Of a DNA stretch of 58,444 nt, positions 1-8,577 are shown in pieces. Numbering within the stretch: the stretch's first letter is position 1; the number at the start of each line of letters is the position of its first letter. The position numbers were made by a program, and so were the translations under genes. Under the pieces are notes generated by a model. That model worked only from the letters and a program-made list of their open reading frames with translations, did not search any database and was not told the origin of the DNA. This stretch comes from QHXQ01 sp036389375 (lineage in GTDB: Bacteria; Acidobacteriota; Blastocatellia; Pyrinomonadales; Pyrinomonadaceae), in contig DASVQA010000086.1 of NCBI GenBank assembly GCA_036389375.1, positions 1-58,444 on the forward strand, in the 5' to 3' direction.

Positions 1-141
1 TCGAAAGCAGCACGGCGCGGTCGGCTGCAACCACCCGCGCCGGCCCGCGTTGTGCAACCCCGCAACCTTTCTCTTCCCCAATCCGCCGAACCGGATTAAC
101 ATGTGCGCCGCAGTATGAATTCTTGAACAGGGGAGACCTAC

Positions 142-618
142 ATGGCCGAGAAGCGCAAACGGACGAGTAGCAACAAAGGCAAAGGCGAAGCAGACAAGGG
201 CCAAGGCGGCGGAATCATCTCCACCGTGGTCGATCAGACGACGCGGCTTGCGGGCGAGACGACACGCATCGCCGGCGAGGTGTTGGATAGTGCGACGAGC
301 ATGGCCAACACGGCGCGCGATACGGGCGCGGACTGGGTCAAAGGTGTCAGCCCAACCGCCGCCGACGTGCTCCGCCCCGGCGGCAAGCAGAAGGGGCCGG
401 GTGGACGCGCCTCGCGCCAGCCGCGCAAAGGTTCGACCGCGGCCGGCAAGGCCGCCGCGAGCGTCACCCGCACCGCCAGCAAGACCGCCAAGAGCGCTGG
501 CAAAGCAACCGAGCGCGCGGCCGGTGCAGCGGGCCGGGCGACGGGCCAAGCCGCGCGCGGCGCACAAAAGGCTGCTCGCTCGGCCGCCAAAGGCGGCGGC
601 GGCGCGAAGAAACGCTGA
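142..618 (+). CDS. Histone H1-like Ala/Lys/Arg-rich basic protein
   Basis: The 158-residue product has two parts. Residues 25-75 form a polar, probably amphipathic helical stretch rich in Thr, Ala and Asp. Residues 75-158 are a low-complexity tail of Ala, Lys, Arg and Gly with repeated AGKA/TGQAARGA-type units ending in AKKR. Such tails resemble bacterial histone H1-like proteins and the tails of PhaF-type phasins, which bind nucleic acid without sequence specificity. There is no signal peptide or membrane segment, so a cytoplasmic, nucleoid or granule role is likely. A GGGGAG Shine-Dalgarno lies 6 bases before the ATG. The next gene is on the same strand but separated by a hairpin. Composition alone supports the assignment, so the exact function is open. 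Confidence 0.75.
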   Translation: MAEKRKRTSSNKGKGEADKGQGGGIISTVVDQTTRLAGETTRIAGEVLDSATSMANTARDTGADWVKGVSPTAADVLRPGGKQKGPGGRASRQPRKGSTAAGKAAASVTRTASKTAKSAGKATERAAGAAGRATGQAARGAQKAARSAAKGGGGAKKR

Positions 619-709
619 GCATGATCTAAAGCAGGCTTGGCGCACGGGCGGCGCGTGTCATGATTCGTACTGACAACGCCTGCGCCGCGCGGGTAAAGTT
701 ATTTAAGAC

Positions 710-744
710 GCGCGCCCTTTCGCGCTCGTGCTCGAAGGGCGCGC
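710..744 (+). terminator. GC-rich hairpin between histone-like gene and sigma54 regulator
   Basis: A perfect 10-bp inverted repeat, GCGCGCCCTT at 710-719 and AAGGGCGCGC at 735-744, encloses a 15-base loop. It lies 92 bases after the upstream stop codon and 24 bases before the preferred ATG of the downstream regulator. There is no clear U-run, so it may be a weak terminator, an attenuating leader hairpin or an mRNA-stability element. If transcribed with the downstream gene it forms part of its 5' leader and argues against the further-upstream start at 660. Confidence 0.45.
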
Positions 745-767
745 GCTTCGTGTGTGACTCGAAGCTG

Positions 768-2225
768 ATGATGAATGCACTGGTAGTTGACGACGAAGCT
801 TTGATCCGCGACAACGTGGCGGAGGTCTTGCGCGCCGACGGCTGGACGGTCAGCGAGGCCGCGAGCGCGGCCGAGGCGCTCGCCCTGCTCGACACGAACG
901 AGTGGGCGGTCGTCTTTTGCGATGTGCGTCTGGGCGACGGCCCGCAGGACGGTTTCGACGTGCTGCGCCGCTTCAATGAAGCACAGCCCGACGCGCAGAT
1001 CGTGTTGATGACCGGGCACGGCTCCGCCATCGGCGCGCTCGACGCCGTCTCCTCCGGCGCTTACGAATATCTCCTCAAGCCCTTCGACATTGATGACGTG
1101 CGCGCGATTGCGCAGTCAGTCCGCGCGGGCCGCGAACGCCGCGCCGCGCCGCGCACGACCGGCGAACTGCAACCGCTCTACACGCACAGCACCGATCTCG
1201 AACTCGTCGGCCGCAGCGGCGCGTTCGTCGAAGTGATGAAACTGGTCGGGCGCGTTGCGCCGAAGAATCTGCCGGTACTCATTACGGGCGAATCGGGCAC
1301 GGGCAAAGAGGTCGTGGCGCGCGCCATCCACCGCCGCAGCCCGCGCACAGACCGCCCCTTCGTGGCCGTCAACTGCGGCGCAATCCCTTCGGAGTTGATC
1401 GAGTCGGAACTCTTTGGGCACGTCAAGGGCGCGTTCACCGGCGCGACCGCCGACCGGCGCGGGCTGTGGGAAGAAGCGGACGGCGGCGCGATCTTCCTTG
1501 ACGAGATCACCGAGACGACGCCCGCCTTTCAAGTGAAGCTGCTGCGCGCGCTGCAAGAGGGCGAGATCAGGCGCGTGGGCGCGAACCTGACGACGCACGT
1601 GGACGTGCGCGTTATCGCCGCGACGAACCGCGACCCGGAAGCCGAGGTCGCGCAGGGGCGTTTCCGCCAAGACCTGTTCTATCGTCTGAACGCCGTCACG
1701 CTCTACCTGCCGCCCTTGCGCGAGCGGCGCGAAGACATCATGCCGCTGGCGCGCTACTTCGCCACGCGCCTGACGGAACCGGGCGCGCGCTGCGTCAGTT
1801 TCTCCGGCGAGGCGGTCGAGTTGCTTGAGAGCTACCCTTGGCCGGGCAACATACGCGAACTGGAAAACGCCATCGTGCGCGCCGCCGCGCTCTGCGACCA
1901 GATCGTGCGCCCGGAAGATTTGCCCGAACGAATCCGCAACAGCGGACACGCCGCGCCGCACACCACACCCGCGCACGTGCCTTTCACGTCGCCCGCGCCC
2001 GACGAACCGTTGCCCTCGCTCGCCGAACTCGAACGCCAGCATGTTGTCCTCGTGCTGCGGCGCACCGGCGGCAACAAACAGGCCGCCGCCCGCATCCTCG
2101 GCATTGACCGCACCACGCTCCAACGCATCATCAAACGCTACAACCTCGACGGCACGCGCACGCAAGCCAACGCGCTGCCCGCCGATGCGCTCACGACCGG
2201 CGAGCGCCCCGCCGACGAGGCTTAG
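768..2225 (+). CDS. NtrC-family sigma54-dependent response regulator
   Basis: This 485-residue protein is a three-domain enhancer-binding activator of sigma54 RNA polymerase. The receiver domain (1-118) has phosphoacceptor Asp52 and Lys104 in LLKPFD. The AAA+ domain (about 145-385) has Walker A GESGTGK (174-180), an intact GAFTGA sigma54-contact loop (221-226) and Walker B AIFLDE (241-246). The C-terminus carries a Fis-type helix-turn-helix (about 425-465, GGNKQAAARILGIDRTTLQR). All hallmark residues are present, so it should be a functional ATP-driven activator. The frame is open from 660, but the receiver fold begins at the double ATG at 768/771 and the extra 36 residues have no domain. No histidine kinase is adjacent. 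The targets are unknown. Confidence 0.95.
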   Translation: MMNALVVDDEALIRDNVAEVLRADGWTVSEAASAAEALALLDTNEWAVVFCDVRLGDGPQDGFDVLRRFNEAQPDAQIVLMTGHGSAIGALDAVSSGAYEYLLKPFDIDDVRAIAQSVRAGRERRAAPRTTGELQPLYTHSTDLELVGRSGAFVEVMKLVGRVAPKNLPVLITGESGTGKEVVARAIHRRSPRTDRPFVAVNCGAIPSELIESELFGHVKGAFTGATADRRGLWEEADGGAIFLDEITETTPAFQVKLLRALQEGEIRRVGANLTTHVDVRVIAATNRDPEAEVAQGRFRQDLFYRLNAVTLYLPPLRERREDIMPLARYFATRLTEPGARCVSFSGEAVELLESYPWPGNIRELENAIVRAAALCDQIVRPEDLPERIRNSGHAAPHTTPAHVPFTSPAPDEPLPSLAELERQHVVLVLRRTGGNKQAAARILGIDRTTLQRIIKRYNLDGTRTQANALPADALTTGERPADEA

Positions 2226-2291
2226 CACAAGGCCGCGCAAACTACCCGGTCAGGGAAATGTCTGACCAACCGCAAGCCTCACTCTTTTTTC

Positions 2292-2320
2292 TTGACAACA
2301 AGCATTGGGCGGCATATAAG
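2292..2320 (+). promoter_or_regulatory. Consensus sigma70 promoter of the Cys-rich peptide gene
   Basis: A perfect -35 box TTGACA (2292-2297) is followed by a 17-bp spacer and TATAAG (2315-2320), five of six matches to TATAAT. Transcription would start near 2327, giving a leader of about 72 bases before the ATG at 2400. So close a match to the housekeeping consensus is uncommon in this GC-rich window. It suggests strong, constitutive or horizontally acquired expression of the small peptide gene. The 174 bases between the upstream stop codon (2225) and 2400 hold nothing else recognisable. Confidence 0.75.
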
Positions 2321-2399
2321 TCGGTGCATTAATACGTGCCTCATTAAGGCATCTTCCCATTGGAATTAACCGAATCTCACCAGTCACAAGGAGAATCCA

Positions 2400-2666
2400 A
2401 TGAGCCTACCGCTGAGCAACAAAATGACTTGGGTCAGAGCAGTGGCCGTGGCTGCATGTCTGATCGCACTGGCGACCTACAGTGCTTTCAAACCTACGTC
2501 GTCATATGCCTGTGAGGGTGGTGGTTGTGCGTGCGAATGCGTGCTTCAGGGCGCAAAATCCTCTGAGGGTGCTTGTGTCAACGGTTCAAGATGCATGTGC
2601 CAGCACGATGATAACGGTTGTTATAATTGCGCCTGGTCGTGCTGCTGCACACCAATACTCGATTAG
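2400..2666 (+). CDS. Small exported peptide with 12 cysteines
   Basis: The 88-residue product has a short basic N-terminus and one hydrophobic segment (about 12-30), read as a signal peptide or anchor. Residues 37-88 form a compact domain holding 12 cysteines spaced C-x4-C-x-C-x-C-x11-C-x5-C-x-C-x6-C-x2-C-x3-CCC. It contains Gly, Asp and one Trp and ends in PILD. An even cysteine count in an exported peptide suggests six disulfides, though metal binding is also possible. An AAGGAG Shine-Dalgarno lies 7 bases before the ATG and a near-consensus promoter sits upstream. The next gene encodes a membrane-anchored thioredoxin-like protein, a natural folding partner. I do not recognise the family. 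Its composition is visibly less GC-rich than the flanking genes. Confidence 0.85.
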   Translation: MSLPLSNKMTWVRAVAVAACLIALATYSAFKPTSSYACEGGGCACECVLQGAKSSEGACVNGSRCMCQHDDNGCYNCAWSCCCTPILD

Positions 2667-2690
2667 CGCTTGCGCCGCCGCGCGCGAACT

Positions 2691-2707
2691 AAGGGCCGGC
2701 GGCCCTT
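2691..2707 (+). terminator. Candidate hairpin terminator after the Cys-rich peptide gene
   Basis: AAGGGCC (2691-2697) and GGCCCTT (2701-2707) form a perfect 7-bp stem with a GGC loop, 25 bases after the stop codon. An outer AACTA/TAGTT pair (2687-2691 and 2711-2715) can extend the structure. The sequence after it is moderately T-rich but lacks a clean U-run, so termination may be partial. Partial termination would give high peptide expression with lower read-through into the thioredoxin gene. Confidence 0.5.
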
Positions 2708-2853
2708 GCGCCGCTAGTTTAGTTGTGTGCCGATTTGCCGAGCGCAATTCTTCAATCTTTCCTTTCCTGATCTGCCGGTGACAAACTCACGAAGGCTGAC
2801 TGCGCCCCGTCACGAATAGCGCCGGTTTAGGTCTTTCACGGTGAGGTGCTGCG

Positions 2854-3462
2854 ATGGCTAAGAGCTTTACCCCGCCCGGAACTCTCGCAACTTTGCTTAA
2901 GCAGACCGACATATTTCTCCTCCTGCTCCTGCTTGCTTCGCTGTCGCTCAACGTCTATCTCGGCTGGCATGTGAGACGGCTGAGCGGCAGTGCGACCCAG
3001 CCCGAAGACACCGTCAAGCTGGCCCTGGGCACGACCGTCCGGCCGATCATCGCTACGAGTTTGAGCGGCCAGCAAGAGACGATCAGCTACGCGGACGCGG
3101 GCAAGCCCACCGTGTTTTACGTATTCTCGCCCAAGTGTGTCTGGTGTGACCGCAACACGCAGAATATCAACGCGATTGCCAGCCTGCGCGGCGACTCCTT
3201 TCGCATTATCGGGCTTTCCGTGCTCGATGAAGATTTGCCGGGCTATGTGGCGTCGCACCATCTTAATTTCCCGATCTATAAAAGTTTATCGCCTGAGGCG
3301 ATTCAGATGCTCGGTCTCGAATCCACGCCGCAAACCATCGTCATCGCACCCGACGGCCGTGTGCTGAAGAACTGGGTCGGGGCTTACTCGAAATCTGCTG
3401 AGCCACAAGTTGCGGAATTCTTTAACATCCAACTACCCGGCTTGACTGCGCCACCCGATTAA
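2854..3462 (+). CDS. Membrane-anchored TlpA/thioredoxin-like protein
   Basis: The 202-residue protein has an N-terminal transmembrane helix (about 20-38, very Leu-rich) and then an exported redoxin domain. The active site is CVWC at about residues 96-99 in SPKCVWCDRN. The cis-proline loop of the fold is visible as STPQTIVI, followed by the usual DGRVLKNWVG strand pair. Such anchored thioredoxins act outside the cytoplasmic membrane as disulfide reductants, isomerases or oxidases for specific partners; MauD, needed for the 12-Cys methylamine dehydrogenase light chain, is a known precedent. Its closest neighbour is the 12-Cys peptide gene 187 bases upstream on the same strand. The redox direction cannot be told from sequence. 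Confidence 0.88.
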   Translation: MAKSFTPPGTLATLLKQTDIFLLLLLLASLSLNVYLGWHVRRLSGSATQPEDTVKLALGTTVRPIIATSLSGQQETISYADAGKPTVFYVFSPKCVWCDRNTQNINAIASLRGDSFRIIGLSVLDEDLPGYVASHHLNFPIYKSLSPEAIQMLGLESTPQTIVIAPDGRVLKNWVGAYSKSAEPQVAEFFNIQLPGLTAPPD

Positions 3463-3583
3463 CCCCTCCCCGCAAAGTAGCCATGTGAAAAAGGAACGAT
3501 TCCCTGTCGGGCACGTTTAATCGGATAAAAGGGAGTTTGGCTGCCGGACGGCAACGGCTGAATCTGTACGAGGAGTATCGTAG

Positions 3584-5461
3584 ATGTATCCCTTCTCTAC
3601 CTCACGAGCCTGCCCGCAGCGCTTTATGCGCGGCCACAATATGCCAGTTCGCTTCATGCTGTTGTGCGCGCTCGGCGCTGCGCCCTTGCTGTGCAGCACT
3701 TGGGCGCGCGCGCAAACAGGCGGCGAGTCAAGCGCGACTTCCGCACTCTGTAGCCGGGACAGCGTCTTTGAAATAATCCGCCAGCAGATTGACGCGACAA
3801 AAACTTTTGACGATCCGGTGCAACGCATCGGCGTGCTGTTGCGCGCCGCCGACCTGCTCTGGCCCTACCAGCAGGACAAAGCGCGGACGACTTTCACAGA
3901 AGCTTTCGATCTGGCGGGGCAGAATTTCAAAGAGAAAGGCGACGAGCCGAAGCTTGTCGGTCAGGCGGCGTTGGTGGCCACTCCGGATCAACGCTACGTC
4001 GTGATCCGTGCTATCGCCAAACGTGATGCAGTCTGGGCCAAGAAACTGGCCGACGAGATGCTAAAGAAGGAGCGACAGGAGGTTGCAGAGGCCACGGCGA
4101 GGAACCCGCGCGGGGATGTGCGGACGGCCGAAAAACTACTCGATTCGGCCATCCTGCTTTTGCCTTCCGATCTCAACGCGGTGAACAATTTTGCGACCGC
4201 CAGCCTCAGCTACCCGGCCAGTCCGCGTTTGACGGTCTTCCTGTACAAGTTCGCTGAAGTGAATCAGCAGGCGGCCGATCAGTTTTACGAGCGGGCGCTG
4301 GCAGTTTACGGCGACCGACCCATGCGCGAGTTTCTCTACCTCGCGGCCTACCCGTTTGCTTTCGACGAGACCGGCGATATGCCGCTCATGGGCCCCTATA
4401 CCGTGCCGGCGACTTTCGCGCCCAACAGTTCGCTGCAACGGCTCTTTGTGCGGACACTCCTGCGCCGCGCGCAGCAGGCTTTGCAGACGCCTTTAGATGA
4501 GGGCGACAACTACAACGGGTTTCCCGGCGCAGGCCACATCTTGCAGGTCTTAACGCGCATCGGGCCGCAAGTGCAGAAGGCTGTGCCCGATCTATCTGGC
4601 GCGGTCGCGCAGGCGCGCAATAGCCTCTTGGACTCGCTCGCGCAGGAGCAACAGGCGATCTTTTTGCGCCCGCAGACTGATCCGAGTCCTGCACCGGGAA
4701 AAACTTTTGCCGAGCAGATCGAGGCGGCCCAAACCGAACTCAATGCCAACAGGCGTGATGAGATGCTGGTGACGGCGATCCTGAACGCGGGTCTGACCGA
4801 GAGTTTGGAGCGCGTGGTCAACGCCGCCGATAAGATTGCCGAGCCGAACCTGCGCGCACAATTACTCGACTGGTTATATTTCAGTCGTACCCAGCGGGCC
4901 ATTAAAGATAAGCACATTGACGAAGCCATGCAGGCGGCGGCGAAAGTGCAGGAGTTGGATCAGCGCGCTTATCTTTATTCGGAGATCGCTAAAGAGTCGC
5001 TCAAAACAATCGAGAATCAGAGTCAGGCGCTGGAGGTGCTGGACAACATAGTTACGACGGCGGGCAAGGGGCCGAATACGATGGCCACGGCGCGCGCGTT
5101 GCTTTCGGCGGCCTACTTATACTCGAAGATCGATCCGGGCCGGTCTGTGTTGGTGTTAGCAGAGGCCGTCAAATCCATCAATCGACTCGACGCGCCCGAT
5201 TTTTCCCGGCAGTCGCTCATCAGGAAACTTGAGGGGCGGAATTTCGCGCGTTATACCACCTTCAGAACGCCGGGCTTCGACCCTGAGAATACTTTTCGTG
5301 AGCTGGCCAAAATCGGCTTTGACAATGCGCTGTTCCTCGCCAGCGGCTTCACGGACAAGTACCTGCGCGCGCTCACGACGCTAACGCTGGCAGAGTTTTG
5401 TTTGCAGCGGGCCGAGCAACAGGAAAAGGCCGAACGCGGGAAAAAGAAGGTGAAGCCATAA
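3584..5461 (+). CDS. Large exported helical protein of unknown function
   Basis: The 625-residue product starts with a signal peptide: a hydrophobic core around residues 21-38 ending in WARAQ, which suggests signal peptidase I cleavage near residue 44. The mature protein is predicted mainly helical and rich in Ala, Leu, Gln and Glu. It has TPR-like helix pairs in the last third (AYLYSEIAKES, LLSAAYLYSKI) and a Lys-rich C-terminus ending GKKKVKP. An AGGAG lies 9 bases before ATG 3584. A second ATG at 3641 starts directly at the signal core, so the first 19 residues are uncertain. It follows the thioredoxin gene on the same strand after 121 bases. No enzymatic motif is recognised; a scaffold or repeat-protein role is only a guess. 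Confidence 0.8.
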   Translation: MYPFSTSRACPQRFMRGHNMPVRFMLLCALGAAPLLCSTWARAQTGGESSATSALCSRDSVFEIIRQQIDATKTFDDPVQRIGVLLRAADLLWPYQQDKARTTFTEAFDLAGQNFKEKGDEPKLVGQAALVATPDQRYVVIRAIAKRDAVWAKKLADEMLKKERQEVAEATARNPRGDVRTAEKLLDSAILLLPSDLNAVNNFATASLSYPASPRLTVFLYKFAEVNQQAADQFYERALAVYGDRPMREFLYLAAYPFAFDETGDMPLMGPYTVPATFAPNSSLQRLFVRTLLRRAQQALQTPLDEGDNYNGFPGAGHILQVLTRIGPQVQKAVPDLSGAVAQARNSLLDSLAQEQQAIFLRPQTDPSPAPGKTFAEQIEAAQTELNANRRDEMLVTAILNAGLTESLERVVNAADKIAEPNLRAQLLDWLYFSRTQRAIKDKHIDEAMQAAAKVQELDQRAYLYSEIAKESLKTIENQSQALEVLDNIVTTAGKGPNTMATARALLSAAYLYSKIDPGRSVLVLAEAVKSINRLDAPDFSRQSLIRKLEGRNFARYTTFRTPGFDPENTFRELAKIGFDNALFLASGFTDKYLRALTTLTLAEFCLQRAEQQEKAERGKKKVKP

Positions 5462-5511
5462 AAGCGGTCGCCCTTTAGCCTCACTCAATCATTCAAGGCA
5501 AGTTCCGGCGC

Positions 5512-7518
5512 TCAAGCCGCCGCGCTCGCCGTCACGCTGCGCGGGCCCGTGGCCGTCGAGCGCCGTAGCGTCGCGGCGCGGGCGATGCCGGTGATCTGTT
5601 CGACGGTGAAGGGTTTCGCCACGACCCAATCAACACCGGCCGCCGTCTGCTCGTGTGAGCCGACGGCCTCACCCCAGCCTGTGACGACCGCGAGCGGCAG
5701 GCGCGGGTGACGTTCGCGCAAAGCGCGCGCCAGTTCCCAGCCACTCATGCCGGGCAAGCCGAGATCGGTGAACACGCCCGCAAACTCCGTCTCACTACAG
5801 CGCGTCAGCGCCTCGTGCCCGGTCTGCGCGACAAAGACTTCGTGACCGTCCTTTGCCAGTATGTCGCGCAGCAGCTCGCGCACGTGTTCTTCGTCGTCCA
5901 CGACGAGGAAGCGTGCGCGCGCCGTGCGCTTGAGTGTGCCGGTCGGCACGGTCAACTCGGCGGTCGCGGGCCGGACTTTACTGCCGGCGCGCGCCACCGG
6001 CAATTGGATGCGAAACGTCGTGCCGCGCCCGACCTGCGATTCGACTTCGACCGTGCCTTCGTGCCGCCGGATAATGCCGTAGCTGACGGCGAGGCCAAGC
6101 CCCATGCCGGTCTTGCCCTTCGTAGTGAAGAACGGATTGAAGATGCGCGAGCGCACCTCTTCGGTCATGCCTGTGCCGTTGTCGCTGACGGAGATTTCCA
6201 CCTGTCCGTCCACTTCGCGCGTCGCCAGCGTGAGCGTCCCGCCCTGCGGCATCGCGTCCACCGCATTGAAGACCATGTTGACCAGCACTTCGCGCAACTC
6301 TGATTCGTCGCCTAAGACCAAGCGGTTCGAGCGAATCTGTAATTCGAGACTGATGTGTACGTTGTTCGCTTCGGCTGCGTCCTTCCAGCGCGGGCGCGTG
6401 ATCTCGCTCACGTCCAGAAGCAGTTGATCGACCGAGACGGGTTGGAAGTCGTGCGCGCGCCGCTGACGGGCAAAGTCCTGTATGCGTTTGATCGTCTTCG
6501 CGCCGTCCTTGGCCGTCTTGATGATGATCTTCAGGCCGGCTTCGATCTTTTCCGGGTCTTTGGTCGTCAGCAGCAACTGTGCGCGCCCCAGAATCCCGGC
6601 GAGCGTGTTGTTGAAATCGTGCGCGACGCCGGAGGCGAGTTCGCCGAGCGCGGACATCTTTTCGATCTGCGAATACTGCTCGCGGATGCGCTCCTGCTCG
6701 GCGATGTAATGCGACAGTTCCTCGACGTGGCGGCGGGCCTGCTCGGCCTGCTGTGCGGCGGCTTCGGCGCGCGCCGCCGCTTCCGCCTCAGTCTTGGCCG
6801 CCGTCGCCGAGACCTCGATGTTCTTGAGGTAAGTGCGATAGGTCAGATAGATGATGGCGATCATGGGGGCGACGGCGATGAGCGCGTAGAAGCCGATTGT
6901 GCCGATCAGTTTGGCGATGAAGCCGGCAGCGGACGCGCCCGCAAAGTATGTGACCGACGTGTAGATGCAATACTGGCGATAGACCTGCGCGACGGGTTGA
7001 TCGGTCTTCCACGCCCACGCGACCGCCGCCAGAACGGAGTTGCCGATGTACTGCACGAGCGCCATGACCGAGAGCGCGATGACGAAATGCGGGCCGAAGG
7101 GGCCGTGCGCAATCGCGGCGACGGGGCCGAAACAGGCTTGCAGGATGACGACCGTGATGGCGGTGGTGAAGGCCACGAGCGCGGAGTTGTAGGCGAGCGT
7201 CATGGCCCGGCGACTGATGAGCAGCGACGAGCAGAGACCGTCGGCAGCGGCGAGCAGTATGGCCGCCTCGCCGCCGTAGAGCAGCATCGTCAAAAAGATC
7301 AGCGTTTCAGAGATGGTGATGCGCCCGTTGACGCCGGGCACGCGCACGGTGATGCGCGAAGTGAGCGCGACGGTGAGCGAGCCGAGCACGAGAAAGAGCG
7401 GGTCGAGTTGCGCGAACGGCAGCCGATAAGCCGAGTAGAGACACGCCGCCGCGCCGAGCGTGACGATGGTCAACATGAAGGGGCGGGCTAATTGCTGTCG
7501 GGTCGGATGTCGGGTCAT
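5512..7518 (-). CDS. Membrane sensor histidine kinase with C-terminal receiver
   Basis: This hybrid kinase has an N-terminal block of about seven hydrophobic segments (roughly residues 10-230) forming an integral-membrane sensor, then an Ala/Glu-rich coiled coil (about 240-285). The HisKA dimerisation helix carries the phosphorylated His in GVAHDFNNTL (residue 300). The HATPase domain shows the N-box (NMVFNAVDAM), DNGTG and GMGLGLAVSYG. A receiver at the C-terminus (about 540-655) has its Asp in FTDLGLPGMSG and Lys in VAKPF. The layout is that of NtrB/FixL-like kinases. The ATG at 7518 is preceded by GGAG at good spacing; another in-frame ATG lies at 7533 without a Shine-Dalgarno. No cognate regulator is adjacent, and the NtrC-type protein at 768 is a possible partner by type only. 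Confidence 0.93.
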   Translation of the reverse strand: MTRHPTRQQLARPFMLTIVTLGAAACLYSAYRLPFAQLDPLFLVLGSLTVALTSRITVRVPGVNGRITISETLIFLTMLLYGGEAAILLAAADGLCSSLLISRRAMTLAYNSALVAFTTAITVVILQACFGPVAAIAHGPFGPHFVIALSVMALVQYIGNSVLAAVAWAWKTDQPVAQVYRQYCIYTSVTYFAGASAAGFIAKLIGTIGFYALIAVAPMIAIIYLTYRTYLKNIEVSATAAKTEAEAAARAEAAAQQAEQARRHVEELSHYIAEQERIREQYSQIEKMSALGELASGVAHDFNNTLAGILGRAQLLLTTKDPEKIEAGLKIIIKTAKDGAKTIKRIQDFARQRRAHDFQPVSVDQLLLDVSEITRPRWKDAAEANNVHISLELQIRSNRLVLGDESELREVLVNMVFNAVDAMPQGGTLTLATREVDGQVEISVSDNGTGMTEEVRSRIFNPFFTTKGKTGMGLGLAVSYGIIRRHEGTVEVESQVGRGTTFRIQLPVARAGSKVRPATAELTVPTGTLKRTARARFLVVDDEEHVRELLRDILAKDGHEVFVAQTGHEALTRCSETEFAGVFTDLGLPGMSGWELARALRERHPRLPLAVVTGWGEAVGSHEQTAAGVDWVVAKPFTVEQITGIARAATLRRSTATGPRSVTASAAA

Positions 7519-7600
7519 AAAGCCGTGCTCCATTGGCTTGGGGGTAATGTCAGGCGCGCACGCACAGAGAGAGAAGCGCGCACATGAGCGGCGCTCGCTG

Positions 7601-8512
7601 TTAGCTCTCCGGCTGCTGTAGAAAGATCGTGTCGTAGCAGTCGCGCAGTTTGAAGCCGTTGCGGAAGAAGAAGCGTTGCGCGTCCTTGTTCTGTTCGTTG
7701 ACGAGCAGGCAGAGCGACTTCGTCTCTTTGAGCAACACGCGCCCCAACTGCGACAGGCAGCGCGCGCCGTAACCCTTGCTGCGCTCGTCCGGATGGACGT
7801 AGATGCCTTCCAGATAGTATGTCTCGGGCGTCTCGGCCAGCACGTCCGCTTTGAACATCAGCCGGTCGCGTTCGCACCAGAGCCAGACGCGCCCCTGTGC
7901 GATGCGGCGCGCGAGGCGCAGGCGGAAACCTTCCGGGTCGCTCTCAAGCGGGTTGACGCCGCTCTCGGCGAAGACGAGCCGTGCGTTAACGGCCATGACG
8001 GGTTGCAGGTCATCGAGCGTCGCGCGGCGCAAGTCCGCGACGGGCGCGAGCGCGGCGACCGGCCAACGCTGATCGAGCAACAACTCGCGGCAGATAAGTC
8101 GCGCCTGCTGCCCGCCGCCCACGCTGTAATGCCACCAGAAACGCTCGACCTTGTCGGGCGGGCCGACAACGACGTGCGCCCGCTCATATTTTTGCGCGAG
8201 CCGGGCGAAGGCCGCGAGCACCGCTTCGCTCTGTGCCTCAAAGAGCGTGGCGTGGCCGACGAGCGCGACGCCGCAGAGTTGCCCGCTAACGTCGCGGGCC
8301 GCGTAGAACGTCCCGCGATTGAACGGACTCTCAATGCCGTTGTCGGCAATAAGACCGGCCATGACGAGCGTGTTGATCGCACCGCCGCGTAGGTAAGCGC
8401 GCACTTCCGCTTCGTCCTCATCGGTCAAGAGGGTGATGGTCGGGACTTCGGGCCGTGGGGGTGGCTCCGGCGTCGGCGTGGCCATCTTCGTGTGCCTGCT
8501 CGGTTGGGCCAT
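7601..8512 (-). CDS. GNAT-family N-acetyltransferase
   Basis: The 303-residue protein has an N-terminal region (about 25-160) of the kind found ahead of GNAT domains in DUF4081-type proteins. A GNAT domain follows in the C-terminal half. The acetyl-CoA pyrophosphate loop is visible as ERSKGYGARCLSQL, preceded by the beta-strand YYLEGIYVHPD, and the domain ends with the typical FFFRNGFKLRDC. It should transfer an acetyl group to an amine; the acceptor is unknown. AAGGAG lies 6 bases before the ATG, so the start is well supported. The first 30 residues are Pro-rich and probably disordered. It sits between the histidine kinase and the subtilase on the same strand, without tight coupling. Confidence 0.88.
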   Translation of the reverse strand: MAQPSRHTKMATPTPEPPPRPEVPTITLLTDEDEAEVRAYLRGGAINTLVMAGLIADNGIESPFNRGTFYAARDVSGQLCGVALVGHATLFEAQSEAVLAAFARLAQKYERAHVVVGPPDKVERFWWHYSVGGGQQARLICRELLLDQRWPVAALAPVADLRRATLDDLQPVMAVNARLVFAESGVNPLESDPEGFRLRLARRIAQGRVWLWCERDRLMFKADVLAETPETYYLEGIYVHPDERSKGYGARCLSQLGRVLLKETKSLCLLVNEQNKDAQRFFFRNGFKLRDCYDTIFLQQPES

Positions 8513-8577
8513 AAGTCGCTCCTTTTATCCTTTCGCGTTCGGACTAATGGACGGACAGCGCGAGGGGGTGCGCCTGA

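Noticed and set aside
1116..2240. Long minus-strand open frame (374 codons) opposite the sigma54 regulator
   Set aside because: It is the antisense shadow of a fully conserved gene in GC-rich DNA, with no start signal or domain. The same applies to 6355-7491, 22081-23040 and 51053-52672.
2400..2666. Methylamine dehydrogenase light chain
   Set aside because: The 12-Cys count and MauD-like neighbour fit, but only one Trp is present and TTQ needs two; no large subunit or electron acceptor is adjacent.
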